Notes: generated by a model from the letters alone, not told the origin. Shown: positions 8,220-16,155, counted from the stretch's first letter. The stretch: DNA of 23,349 nt from Parabacteroides sp. (GCA_020026285.1 JAHHQS010000051.1:1-23349), one strand, 5' to 3'. Numbers and translations: made by a program.

Positions 8220-9651
8220 AAAAGATAATTGGAAATCTATAGATTGGATAACATTACTTCTGTATTTTATCATGATTATAGCTGGATGGGTAACTATCTG
8301 TTGTGCCAGTTATGAATATGATATGGATATGTTATTTTCTTTATCTGGTAGACCTATGAATCAGCTGATGTGGATGGGGATTTCATTGTTTGTAGCTCTT
8401 TTGATACTAGTTGTAGAAAGAGATTTCTATGAGGTCTGTTCATATGCGATTTATGCAAGTGTTATATTATTATTGATTATTACTATTTTTATTGCTCCCG
8501 ATATTAAAGGTTCTCGTTCGTGGATTCCTATAGGTCCTTTTCGACTTCAACCCGCTGAATTTGCCAAATCTGCTACAGCTCTTGCTGTAGCAAGAATGAT
8601 AGGAACCTATGGATTTGTTTTAAAAGAATATCGGAATTTCCTTTCTGTTTTAGGACTGATTTTTTTACCTATGGTATGTATCCTTTTACAAAAGGAAACA
8701 GGATCCATGCTTGTTTATTTATCTTTCTTTCTTGTCCTTTATCGAGAAGGAATGTCTGGCTATTTTTTATTAGCAGGAGTTTGTGCGGTTATTTATTTTG
8801 TTGTAGGAATGAAGTACTCGGAAGTGATGATGGCTGCTACTCCTTTAGGAGTCTTTTTGGTTTCATTACTGGTTTTGAGTATAACCATTTTTTTAGTTTA
8901 TGTTGAGACTAAAAATAAATTGGCAGTACAATTCATTTTAGGGTTATCTGTAGGGGTATTGGGCGTTGCTGGTGTAATATCAAATTATTATCCATTTGAT
9001 TTGAATTGGGTGGTTTTATTTCTCATAGGTTTTGTCGTTTTATATTTGATTTATTTATCAATTCATTATTGGGTTTGGAAATACTTTTTGATTGCTCTAT
9101 TTTCTATAGGTTCTATCTCTTTTTTATTTTCAGTAAACTATGTCTTTAATGATGTTTTACAACCACATCAACAGGTAAGAATAAAAGTTTCATTAGGTTT
9201 GGAAGATGATCCAAGTGGAGCAGGTTACAATGTCAATCAATCTAAAATAGCAATCGGTTCCGGAGGTTTGAAGGGTAAGGGATTTCTTAATGGAACACAG
9301 ACGAAACTTAAATATGTTCCAGAACAAGATACAGATTTTATATTTTGTACGATTGGAGAAGAACAAGGTTTTATTGGTAGTACAATTATTCTTGTATTGT
9401 TTGCCGTATTTATACTGCGACTGATTGTCTTAGCAGAGAGGCAGGATTCTGTTTTTTCTAGAGTTTATGGGTATTCCGTAGCTTCTATATTTTTATTCCA
9501 TCTGGCTATAAATGTCGGGATGGTTCTTGGATTGACTCCTGTGATTGGAATACCATTACCTTTTTTTAGTTATGGTGGTTCTTCCTTATTAGGATTTACT
9601 ATATTACTTTTTATCTTTCTTCGTTTGGATGCATCGAGGAAAGAGTCTTAG
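8206..9651 (+). CDS. rodA: SEDS-family peptidoglycan glycosyltransferase RodA
   Basis: A polytopic membrane enzyme that polymerises lipid II into glycan strands for the elongasome, working with PBP2. SEDS marks: GSRSWIPIGPFRLQPAEFAK (102-121), PEQDTDFIFCTIGEEQGFIG (372-391, Asp377 aligning with the catalytic Asp of E. coli RodA) and GIPLPFFSYGGSS (448-460). At 481 residues it is about 110 longer than E. coli RodA; the extra length is a hydrophobic stretch at about 205-310 that predicts additional membrane helices. The ATG lies inside the last codons of mrdA. The last 41 bp overlap the 3' end of gldH on the other strand. Confidence 0.95.
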   Translation: MGYTKKDNWKSIDWITLLLYFIMIIAGWVTICCASYEYDMDMLFSLSGRPMNQLMWMGISLFVALLILVVERDFYEVCSYAIYASVILLLIITIFIAPDIKGSRSWIPIGPFRLQPAEFAKSATALAVARMIGTYGFVLKEYRNFLSVLGLIFLPMVCILLQKETGSMLVYLSFFLVLYREGMSGYFLLAGVCAVIYFVVGMKYSEVMMAATPLGVFLVSLLVLSITIFLVYVETKNKLAVQFILGLSVGVLGVAGVISNYYPFDLNWVVLFLIGFVVLYLIYLSIHYWVWKYFLIALFSIGSISFLFSVNYVFNDVLQPHQQVRIKVSLGLEDDPSGAGYNVNQSKIAIGSGGLKGKGFLNGTQTKLKYVPEQDTDFIFCTIGEEQGFIGSTIILVLFAVFILRLIVLAERQDSVFSRVYGYSVASIFLFHLAINVGMVLGLTPVIGIPLPFFSYGGSSLLGFTILLFIFLRLDASRKES

Positions 9652-10111
9652 ATGGAACTACGCGTAAACCTATTTCCTGAATACCCGTAATACAACTATC
9701 GCGCATTCCTTGGCGAAAACTGAATGTATATTGTCCTGGATGAGGAAATATATAACTTTTTCGAATAGGGAAACTTGATTCGTATAGAGAAATTCCGCTA
9801 CCATACCATTTGCCGAATTCATCGGCTAACATACATTCTATAGTATCTTTTTGTAAAGATCCGTAAGGGGGTTCTTCATTGCAGAACAACCATAAGTTTT
9901 GGTATGGATATTTATTACTATTCCTGATGTCAAACATAATGTCGTAAGGGACAGATATATCTTTCACCATGAATGTAAAATAGTAAACCTTATCCTTTTC
10001 CCACGATGATTGATCTATAACTTGATATTGATAATATAAAGCTTGATAATCGCAGGAAAAGAATAAGATACATATAAAAGAAAATAATGTATTAATTATC
10101 TTTTGGTGCAT
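9611..10111 (-). CDS. gldH: GldH-family lipoprotein
   Basis: A putative outer-membrane lipoprotein of 166 residues, related to the gliding-motility protein GldH but widespread in non-gliding Bacteroidales, where its job is unclear. A signal peptide (MHQKIINTLFSFICILFFS) ends in the lipobox LFFSC with Cys20. The mature part has GldH-like features: DQSSWEKDKVYYFTFMVKD, NLWLFCNEEPPYGSLQKDT and a late QEIGLRVV. The ATG at 10111 was chosen because it directly precedes the signal peptide and overlaps the ricT stop by only 20 bp. The frame stays open 99 codons further upstream, but that stretch is a shifted reading of the ricT low-complexity tail. The 3' end overlaps rodA convergently by 41 bp. Confidence 0.88.
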   Translation of the reverse strand: MHQKIINTLFSFICILFFSCDYQALYYQYQVIDQSSWEKDKVYYFTFMVKDISVPYDIMFDIRNSNKYPYQNLWLFCNEEPPYGSLQKDTIECMLADEFGKWYGSGISLYESSFPIRKSYIFPHPGQYTFSFRQGMRDSCITGIQEIGLRVVPSKTLSSMHPNEER

Positions 10112-11633
10112 CCTTAGGTTTATTGTTATTTGTTTGTTGACGATTAGCAACTTGTTTATTGTTTTGTTGAGCCTGTTGAGGCTTTTCAACATTCGGCTGT
10201 TGTTTATCGTTTGCAGGTTTATTGTTAGTTCTAGACTTTGGCCTGTTATTGTTACGTGGCGGTCTGGAATTATTGTTCGAATCACCTTTAGGAGCTGAAT
10301 TGTTAGCATTGTTATTTGCCGAATTTTCTTTATTCTCCTTATTTTTCTGATTCGGTCTTCTGTTTTCCTGTTGCCTTTTATCAATCTTCTTCTCATCTTT
10401 CTTATCATTGTCAGCTTTCTTTTCGTTTGGCTGATTTTGAGACTTGTTAGATTGATTCTGTTTAGGTTGATTATTAGTAACAGGTTGTACTTTATCTATA
10501 AAATTATCATTTGAATTAGAATTAGAAGCATTCTGATTTGGACGTTTCTTCTTCTTTTTCTTTTGCACGTTATTATTGTTGTCAAAACGAGTTACACTCT
10601 CTTGTCCCAATATATCTTGAGAATCTCGTTTGACATGCTGTTTGATATCAGCTTCTAAAGTTTCAGGTTTGATGCCTTTTTTATTCATATTGATAACATC
10701 AAAGACTCTTTGAGCTGGAATCGTAATCAGATTTGCTGCAATAACCTTATCGGTAGAATATGTAATTTCACGTTTGAATATATCCGTTTTGAAATGATAA
10801 TAAGTATTGTCTTTTGTTTCAAGAGGAATTTCTCTTGATGGTAATCTTTTTTGTGCTTCAACGTAAGCATCTACTTCATAGTTTATACAGCATTTCAGTT
10901 TAGCACATTGACCTGCAAGCTTTTGAGGATTCATAGAAATATCCTGGTAACGAGCAGCTCCTGTTGATACAGAAACGAAATTAGTCATCCAGCATGAACA
11001 ACAAAGTTCTCGTCCACAAGGACCAATTCCTCCGATTCTACCGGCTTCCTGACGGGCTCCGATTTGTTTCATTTCAATACGTACACGAAATGCTTCTGCA
11101 AGAACCTTGATTAATTGACGGAAATCAACACGTTCGTCAGCTATATAATAGAAGATTGCTTTATTACCATCACCTTGGTATTCAACATCTCCAATTTTCA
11201 TATCAAGGCCAAGATTGGCAGCAATCTGTCGTGAACGAATCATAGTAGCATGTTCTTTTGCCTTTGCCTCTTCATATTTTTCCAAATCGGCAGGTCTGGC
11301 CTTACGATATACTTTTTTCGGCTCCTGTTCAGTACGATAGTTATTTTTCTTCATTTGAAGAGAAACTAGCTTCCCTGTAAGAGTAACCATACCTATATCG
11401 TGTCCAGGAGAAGCCTCTACCGCAACCATATCTCCTTTTTCTAAGGGAATGTGAGCTTGATTCAGATAATATCCTTTCCGAGTATTTTTAAACTGAACTT
11501 CTATGAAATCAGTTGTCTCCATTCCATCAGGAACTCCCGACAACCAGTCATAAGTATTTAATTTATTATTTTGGATTTTGCTGCATCCACTGGATTTCAT
11601 ACAACAACATCCTTTATTTAATTTAAAATCCAT
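10092..11633 (-). CDS. ricT: PSP1-domain (RicT/YaaT-like) protein with Asn/Lys/Gln-rich tail
   Basis: A cytoplasmic regulatory-complex protein. In Bacillus the homologue RicT (YaaT) forms an Fe-S-containing complex affecting RNA processing, but its role in Bacteroidota is not established. Residues 40 to about 310 hold the PSP1 region with the conserved cysteines PCGRELCCSCW (Cys206, 211, 212, 214) and GQCAKLKCCINYE (Cys243, 248, 249). A further Cys cluster lies at the N-terminus (Cys9-11, Cys17). From about 352 to 513 the chain is low-complexity Asn, Lys, Gln and Pro, probably disordered. It is upstream of and overlaps gldH, so the two are very likely co-transcribed. The partner genes of the Bacillus complex are not seen here. 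The start could also be Met12. Confidence 0.88.
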   Translation of the reverse strand: MDFKLNKGCCCMKSSGCSKIQNNKLNTYDWLSGVPDGMETTDFIEVQFKNTRKGYYLNQAHIPLEKGDMVAVEASPGHDIGMVTLTGKLVSLQMKKNNYRTEQEPKKVYRKARPADLEKYEEAKAKEHATMIRSRQIAANLGLDMKIGDVEYQGDGNKAIFYYIADERVDFRQLIKVLAEAFRVRIEMKQIGARQEAGRIGGIGPCGRELCCSCWMTNFVSVSTGAARYQDISMNPQKLAGQCAKLKCCINYEVDAYVEAQKRLPSREIPLETKDNTYYHFKTDIFKREITYSTDKVIAANLITIPAQRVFDVINMNKKGIKPETLEADIKQHVKRDSQDILGQESVTRFDNNNNVQKKKKKKRPNQNASNSNSNDNFIDKVQPVTNNQPKQNQSNKSQNQPNEKKADNDKKDEKKIDKRQQENRRPNQKNKENKENSANNNANNSAPKGDSNNNSRPPRNNNRPKSRTNNKPANDKQQPNVEKPQQAQQNNKQVANRQQTNNNKPKDAPKDN

Positions 11634-11870
11634 ATTTCAATATATCATAATATAATTACTATTATAAGATGAGTTCGACGAATTTTATTTATGAAAAAAT
11701 AATGATTCAAGTACTTGTTCTGCTCAGGGAGTAAGGTTATATACTTATTTCTGACACTATTTCTATTTTAAAGCATTTGAAATATCTGTATCTCGGTATT
11801 GTTTTTTACTCTAGTAGCATTGATACATCTACTTTGTTCATTTAATAAGCCAAACTAACTTATAATTACG

Positions 11871-11904
11871 CAAAAATAAGTAAATATTTTAGCATTTCAG
11901 CAAA
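11871..11904 (-). promoter_or_regulatory. Candidate promoter for ricT-gldH
   Basis: Read on the minus strand, TTTG (11904-11901) is followed after 22 nt by TATTTTTG (11878-11871), matching the Bacteroidetes pattern TTG-N17-23-TAnnTTTG. It lies about 240 nt before the ricT ATG, so it implies a long 5' leader. A closer promoter was not recognised. Confidence 0.4.
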
Positions 11905-12051
11905 TGTCGGGCTTAAACGATGAGGAAATAACCTTTTTTCAATCAATAGAAGACTCTTGGAATGATTGTTAACATACAAATGTGAAAATGAAAACATTTT
12001 CTGCCTTTTAAAAATCTTCAGCAGAGAGAATTTATTCTTTATATCTTTTTA

Positions 12052-12059
12052 TATCTTTG
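12052..12059 (+). promoter_or_regulatory. -7 box of the DUF695 gene
   Basis: TATCTTTG fits TAnnTTTG exactly and ends 24 nt before the ATG at 12084. A near copy, TATCTTTT, sits ten bases upstream (12042-12049). No TTG is visible at the usual -33 distance. Confidence 0.6.
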
Positions 12060-12083
12060 TTGTATTCAAAATGAAATATTGTT

Positions 12084-12524
12084 ATGAAATTAAGTGATAA
12101 ATGGTTTACGGCTTTGTCTGAAAATGATAAAGGAGATTTGATTACGGTATATGGTCGTGAAGAATTGACTGAATTCATGGAGAGTGGAAAATTGAAGGAA
12201 CGAGTCGAGATTACCTGGAAATATCCTATATCAGATCAAGGTATGCCTTCTGAAACTGACGCAGAGTTGATGGAAACGGTAGAAGAAGCTCTTCGAAAAG
12301 CAATGGAAAAAGACAAATTAGCCATTTTATCGAGTGTTTACACCGGTGGAGGAGAGAAAATCTGGGTGTTTTATACACGTACAGTCCGTGTCTTTGGTGA
12401 ACGACTGAATGAAGCCTTAAAAGATTTTGAACTTTTGCCTATTTCTATTTATACAGAACTGGATCCGGAATGGGATGAATATCAGGATATGTATGAAATG
12501 AAAGAATGGGCTGTTGATGAATAA
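12084..12524 (+). CDS. DUF695-like small acidic protein, function unknown
   Basis: A soluble, acidic protein of 146 residues without signal peptide or membrane segment, so probably cytoplasmic. The overall pattern (an N-terminal DKWFTALSENDKGDLITVYGR, an alternating central VEITWKYP, then AILSSVYTGGGEKIWVFYTR and a C-terminal SIYTELDPEWDEYQDMYE) resembles DUF695 proteins, a family with no assigned activity. The family call is from memory of its shape and is not certain. It has its own -7 box, and a second promoter lies between it and the next gene, so it may be transcribed alone or run into the nuclease gene 65 nt downstream. Confidence 0.65.
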   Translation: MKLSDKWFTALSENDKGDLITVYGREELTEFMESGKLKERVEITWKYPISDQGMPSETDAELMETVEEALRKAMEKDKLAILSSVYTGGGEKIWVFYTRTVRVFGERLNEALKDFELLPISIYTELDPEWDEYQDMYEMKEWAVDE

Positions 12525-12525
12525 T

Positions 12526-12563
12526 AGAGTTCTTAGGAAGAACATAGTTCTATGAAAAACTCT
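12526..12563 (+). repeat. Nested inverted repeats before the nuclease promoter
   Basis: Outer arms AGAGTT (12526-12531) and AACTCT (12558-12563) are perfect complements. Inside, GTTCTT-AGG-AAGAAC (12529-12543) and AGAAC-ATA-GTTCT (12539-12551) are two perfect, mutually exclusive small hairpins. The right outer arm shares its last base with the -7 box at 12563-12570. No U-tract follows, so this looks more like an operator or a weak mRNA 3' structure than a standard terminator. Confidence 0.5.
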
Positions 12564-12570
12564 ATCTTTG
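12563..12570 (+). promoter_or_regulatory. -7 box of the bifunctional nuclease operon
   Basis: TATCTTTG, an exact TAnnTTTG match, ends 19 nt before the ATG at 12590. No TTG at the expected -33 distance. It would drive the nuclease, nucleoside transporter, rsmE and esterase genes. Confidence 0.6.
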
Positions 12571-12589
12571 TATTATATCAATTATAAAT

Positions 12590-13252
12590 ATGACAGATAA
12601 AATAAAGCTTAAAGTCCAAGGATTAACAGGTAGTCAGGTTCAGTCGGGAGCTTATGCGTTGATTCTAGCTGAAGTAGATGGTATGTCTCGTATACCTATT
12701 ATAGTTGGAGCTGCAGAAGCTCAGTCTATAGCAATGGCTTTAGAGCATCTTGTGCCGCCTCGGCCACTTACACATGATTTATTTGTGACATTCACTCATT
12801 CTTTTGGAATATTGTTGCAGGAAATATTTATCTACAAGTTCAAAGATGGAGTCTTTTATTCAGAATTGGTATTATTTGATGGAACGCGTCAGGTGAGAAT
12901 TGATTCTAGAACATCCGATGCTATAGCTATAGCTTTACGTTTAAAGGTTGATATCTATACAACTCGTGAAGTAGTGGATGAATGTGGATTGATCTTGGAT
13001 GAGGATTTAATAGGAAAAGATACAGAAGATGACAATTCTCATTTAGATTTATTCGGAGAGGAAGATTTCGATCAGCTATGGGAGAATAAGAATCCCGATG
13101 ATTTTCAGGGTGAAGAAGATTTGGAACTTTGGCTTAGTTATATGCCTATGGATATTTTAGAAAAGAAATTTCAGGAATCAATTGATTCTGAAAATTATGA
13201 ATATGCCAAAATTTATAAAGAAGAGTTAGAACGTAGGGATCAAACTAAATAA
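12590..13252 (+). CDS. Bifunctional nuclease (DUF151/BFN) with C-terminal UVR motif
   Basis: A cytoplasmic protein of 220 residues. Residues 1 to about 135 match the DUF151/BFN family, first described in plants as a nuclease acting on RNA and DNA: VQSGAYALILAEVDGMSRIPIIVGAAEAQ, the RPLTHDL segment (58-64) and SRTSDAIAIALR (106-117). After an acidic linker (about 140-175), residues 188-217 form a UVR motif (LEKKFQESIDSENYEYAKIYKEELERR), a helical hairpin used for protein contacts in UvrB/UvrC and Clp adaptors. The bacterial substrate is not established. The CNT transporter gene starts one base after its stop, so co-transcription is near certain. Confidence 0.88.
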   Translation: MTDKIKLKVQGLTGSQVQSGAYALILAEVDGMSRIPIIVGAAEAQSIAMALEHLVPPRPLTHDLFVTFTHSFGILLQEIFIYKFKDGVFYSELVLFDGTRQVRIDSRTSDAIAIALRLKVDIYTTREVVDECGLILDEDLIGKDTEDDNSHLDLFGEEDFDQLWENKNPDDFQGEEDLELWLSYMPMDILEKKFQESIDSENYEYAKIYKEELERRDQTK

Positions 13253-13253
13253 T

Positions 13254-14567
13254 ATGATTGAAACAGCTGGTTTTGGATGGATATCATTAGGTAGAGGAAT
13301 ACTTGGTATATTTGTTATTATACTACTAGCATATCTGTTTAGTTCTGACAGAAAGAGAATTGATTGGAGATTGATAGGTGGAGGTCTGTTTATACAAATA
13401 TTTCTGGCCTTATCCATTCTGTATGTTCCTGTAATAGGTAAATTATTTGAGTATTTGGGCCTTGTTTTTGTAAAACTGATGGATTTTACAGGCGAAGGTC
13501 TGAAATTCCTTCTAGGACCTTATGCTTCAAAATCCGCTGGTTTTAGTTTTTTGATCCATTCATTGCCTATCATTATATTCTTTTCTGCTTTAGTATCCTT
13601 ATTCTATTATTGGGGAATAATTCAAAGAGTTGTTGGAGGTTTGTCTTGGCTTTTACGGAAGTTTATGAATATTTCAGGAACAGAAGGTTTGGTTTCTTGT
13701 GGAAATATTTTTCTTGGAATGACAGAGTCTCCTGTCTTGATAAAAAATTATTTATCGGGAATGAATCGTTCGGAACTATTTCTGGTGATGGTTTCTGGTA
13801 TGGGAACAATAGCAGGTTCGGTAATGGGAAGTTATGTCGGAATGCTTGGAGGACAAGATCCTGTGACTCAACAGATCTTTGCCACTCATTTGATTACGGC
13901 TTCGGTAATGGCTGTTCCTGGATCTATTATTATAGCCAAAATTTTATGTCCACAGACAGAACCTGTAAATAAAGAACCTGTTGGTGATTGGGGCGAAGAA
14001 GGTCATAGTAATGTATTGTCTGCGATATCATCTGGGACTGTAACAGGAGTCAAGCTGATGACAAATGTTGCAGCTATGCTATTAGTCTTTATTTCATTGA
14101 TAGCTTTGCTGAATTATATTACAAATAATATAATAGGACATTATACCGGCATAAATGATTGGATTGTTGAATTTACAGATGGTAAATCAAAAGGTCTGAC
14201 ATTTCAGTTTGTTTTAGGATTAATTATGGCCCCTTTTATGTGGCTGATAGGAGTTCCTTCAGACGATGTTATGCTGGTAGGATCTTTATTAGGACAGAAA
14301 ATGATATTAAATGAATTTGTCGCTTATTTTCAACTGCAGGAATGGAGAGATGCGGGTATGTTCATTTCACAGAAGTCTGTGATTATGTCGACTTATCTAT
14401 TATGTGGATTTGCCAATATCGCTTCTATCGGTATTTTGTTAGGAGGTTTGGGGATTTTAGCACCCAATAAGAAAGATTTTATTTCGCAGACAGGAATTAA
14501 AGCCATGTTTGGAGGAACTTTGGTCTCTATATTGTCTGCAACCATTATAGGAATGATTATAGGATAA
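13254..14567 (+). CDS. Concentrative (CNT/NupC-type) nucleoside transporter
   Basis: An inner-membrane cation-coupled nucleoside importer of 437 residues. CNT motifs: NIFLGMTESPVLIKNYL (151-167, the nucleoside-contacting G-T-E loop) and, near the C-terminus, CGFANIASIGILLGGLG, with the Asn and Ser that bind the ribose and cation in characterised members. About ten hydrophobic segments are seen. The length is normal for the Bacteroidota members; nucleoside preference (purine or pyrimidine) is not readable. It starts one base after the nuclease stop and ends 5 nt before rsmE. Pairing with a nuclease gene suggests nucleic acid turnover or salvage, although genomic adjacency is the only evidence. 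Confidence 0.92.
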   Translation: MIETAGFGWISLGRGILGIFVIILLAYLFSSDRKRIDWRLIGGGLFIQIFLALSILYVPVIGKLFEYLGLVFVKLMDFTGEGLKFLLGPYASKSAGFSFLIHSLPIIIFFSALVSLFYYWGIIQRVVGGLSWLLRKFMNISGTEGLVSCGNIFLGMTESPVLIKNYLSGMNRSELFLVMVSGMGTIAGSVMGSYVGMLGGQDPVTQQIFATHLITASVMAVPGSIIIAKILCPQTEPVNKEPVGDWGEEGHSNVLSAISSGTVTGVKLMTNVAAMLLVFISLIALLNYITNNIIGHYTGINDWIVEFTDGKSKGLTFQFVLGLIMAPFMWLIGVPSDDVMLVGSLLGQKMILNEFVAYFQLQEWRDAGMFISQKSVIMSTYLLCGFANIASIGILLGGLGILAPNKKDFISQTGIKAMFGGTLVSILSATIIGMIIG

Positions 14568-14572
14568 AGATT

Positions 14573-15271
14573 ATGCAGATATTTTATACACCGGATATTG
14601 CTGTGAATCCGGAATTACCAGAAGAAGAGGCTGGACATTGTATTCGGGTTTTACGCCTTACAGAAGGCTCTGAGATTTTATTGACTGATGGAAAAGGAAC
14701 TTTTTATAAAGCTGCAATATCCAGAGCTCATGCAAAACATTGTGAAGTGAATATTCTTGAATCGTGGAAACAGGAAGAGTTATGGCCGTTTTATATTCAT
14801 ATCGCTGTAGCTCCAACCAAGAACATGGACAGGATGGAATGGTTCGCAGAGAAGGCTTGTGAGATAGGAATCAATGAAATAACTTGTTTGAATTGCCGTT
14901 TCTCTGAACGAAAGGAAATCAAACCTGCTCGTTTGGAAAAAATATTAGTAAGTGCAATGAAACAATCACAGAAAGCGACATTGCCTAGATTGAATGGTAT
15001 GACAGATTTTAAGAAGTTTGTTCAGCAACCTTTCGAAGGTCGTAAATTTATAGCACATTGTGAGGAAGGAGAGAAACCTTTGATTAAAGAAATATATAAA
15101 CCGGGTGAATCAATATTGATAATGATTGGTCCGGAAGGAGATTTTAGTCCTGAAGAAATCAAACTGGCTATGGAGAATGGATTCGAAGCAATCTCTTTAG
15201 GAAAAAGTCGTCTGCGTACTGAAACTGCAGCTTTAACAGCTTGCCATACAATACATGTGTTGAATCAATAA
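14573..15271 (+). CDS. rsmE: 16S rRNA (uracil-1498 N3)-methyltransferase RsmE
   Basis: A SPOUT-class enzyme that makes m3U1498 in 16S rRNA from S-adenosylmethionine. At 232 residues it has family length. The N-terminal PUA-like domain carries HCIRVLRLTEGSEILLTDGKG (22-42). The knotted SPOUT core shows APTKNMDRMEWFAEKACEIG, the SAM-binding loop LIMIGPEGDFS (182-192) and LGKSRLRTETAALTA (209-223). It follows the transporter by 5 nt and precedes the esterase by 22 nt. Confidence 0.96.
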   Translation: MQIFYTPDIAVNPELPEEEAGHCIRVLRLTEGSEILLTDGKGTFYKAAISRAHAKHCEVNILESWKQEELWPFYIHIAVAPTKNMDRMEWFAEKACEIGINEITCLNCRFSERKEIKPARLEKILVSAMKQSQKATLPRLNGMTDFKKFVQQPFEGRKFIAHCEEGEKPLIKEIYKPGESILIMIGPEGDFSPEEIKLAMENGFEAISLGKSRLRTETAALTACHTIHVLNQ

Positions 15272-15293
15272 TTAATCGAGGAAAATAAATATT

Positions 15294-16106
15294 ATGAGAA
15301 ATTTAATTTTAGCATTATGTTGTTTGTTTTCATTAACAACAATAAATGCAGCAGAAGTAGATACTGTGCTGGTGAAAAGTAATAGTATGAAAAAAAATAT
15401 CAAGACAGTAGTTGTTTTACCAGAATTGGCCAAACAAAAGGCCTGTCCAGTTATTTATCTATTACATGGTTATTCTGGTAGTTATAAAACATGGATTGGA
15501 ATCAAACCGAATCTGCCTGAAATTGCCGATGAAAAAGGAATTATCTTTATTTGTCCGGATGGAGAGAATAGTTGGTATTGGGATAGTCCTTTGAATAAAG
15601 ATGTACGCTATGAAACGTTTGTCTCTTCTGAATTAGTAAAATATGTTGACAGTCATTATAAAACAGTTGCCAGTCCTAAAGGTAGAGCAATTACAGGTTT
15701 AAGTATGGGTGGCCATGGTGCTTTGTGGAATGCTATTCGTCATTCAGATGTTTTTGGCGCTGCAGGAAGTACAAGTGGTGGTGTAGATATTCGTCCTTTC
15801 CCCGAAAAATGGGAAATGAGCAAGCAATTAGGTGTTGAATCCGAAAACCAGTCGGTATGGGATGCTCACACTGTAATCAATTTGGTACCAACAATCCAGA
15901 AAGGACAATTAGCTTTGGTTTTTGATTGTGGATTTTCAGATTTCTTTTTTGAAGTGAATAATAAATTTCATCAGGCTTTGCTGAAACGAGAAATTGATCA
16001 TGATTTCTTGGTTCGTCCAGGTGCTCATAATGCTCCTTATTGGAAAAATTCTATCGATTATCAGATCTTGTTTTTCCAGAAGTTTTTTCAGAAAAAATCC
16101 AAATAA
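15294..16106 (+). CDS. Secreted esterase (esterase D / PF00756-like alpha/beta hydrolase)
   Basis: An exported serine esterase of 270 residues with a signal peptide (MRNLILALCCLFSLTTINA, cut near 20), so periplasmic or outer-surface. The alpha/beta fold shows the oxyanion region LLHGYSGSYKTW (56-67), the nucleophile elbow GLSMGG with Ser137, a probable acidic residue in FDCGFSD (Asp211 or Asp216) and His245 in GAHNAPYW. This arrangement matches the family that includes feruloyl/tributyrin esterases and S-formylglutathione hydrolase; export argues against the last. The substrate is unknown. It is the last gene of the nuclease-transporter-rsmE cluster, followed by the hairpin at 16156. Confidence 0.85.
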   Translation: MRNLILALCCLFSLTTINAAEVDTVLVKSNSMKKNIKTVVVLPELAKQKACPVIYLLHGYSGSYKTWIGIKPNLPEIADEKGIIFICPDGENSWYWDSPLNKDVRYETFVSSELVKYVDSHYKTVASPKGRAITGLSMGGHGALWNAIRHSDVFGAAGSTSGGVDIRPFPEKWEMSKQLGVESENQSVWDAHTVINLVPTIQKGQLALVFDCGFSDFFFEVNNKFHQALLKREIDHDFLVRPGAHNAPYWKNSIDYQILFFQKFFQKKSK

Positions 16107-16155
16107 TTGTCTTTAATAGGGATATAAAGGTAGAAAAATTAGTAATCAACGAAAT

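Larger units (their letters stand above)
11634..12083. other. 450-bp divergent intergenic region
   Basis: This AT-rich spacer separates the ricT-gldH unit (leftward) from the DUF695 gene (rightward). No convincing protein or RNA gene is seen on either strand. It holds a candidate leftward promoter (11871-11904), a perfect 7-bp hairpin GAAAATG-AAAA-CATTTTC (11984-12001) and the rightward -7 box TATCTTTG at 12052-12059. The long stretch between the leftward promoter candidate and the ricT start would be an untranslated leader of more than 200 nt. Confidence 0.6.

Noticed and set aside
9611..10408. An extended 265-residue version of GldH with an Arg/Ile-rich N-terminus
   Set aside because: The extra 99 codons are a shifted reading of the ricT low-complexity tail. 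The true protein begins at the Met directly before the lipoprotein signal peptide.
10540..10570. Possible programmed frameshift at the poly-lysine run of ricT, joining it to the gldH frame
   Set aside because: The A-runs are interrupted by G, no stimulatory structure was seen, and both genes have proper starts and stops of their own.
11988..12011. Seven-codon leader peptide (MKTFSAF) upstream of the DUF695 gene
   Set aside because: It lies upstream of the probable -7 box, so it would not be in that transcript, and an ORF this short is expected by chance.
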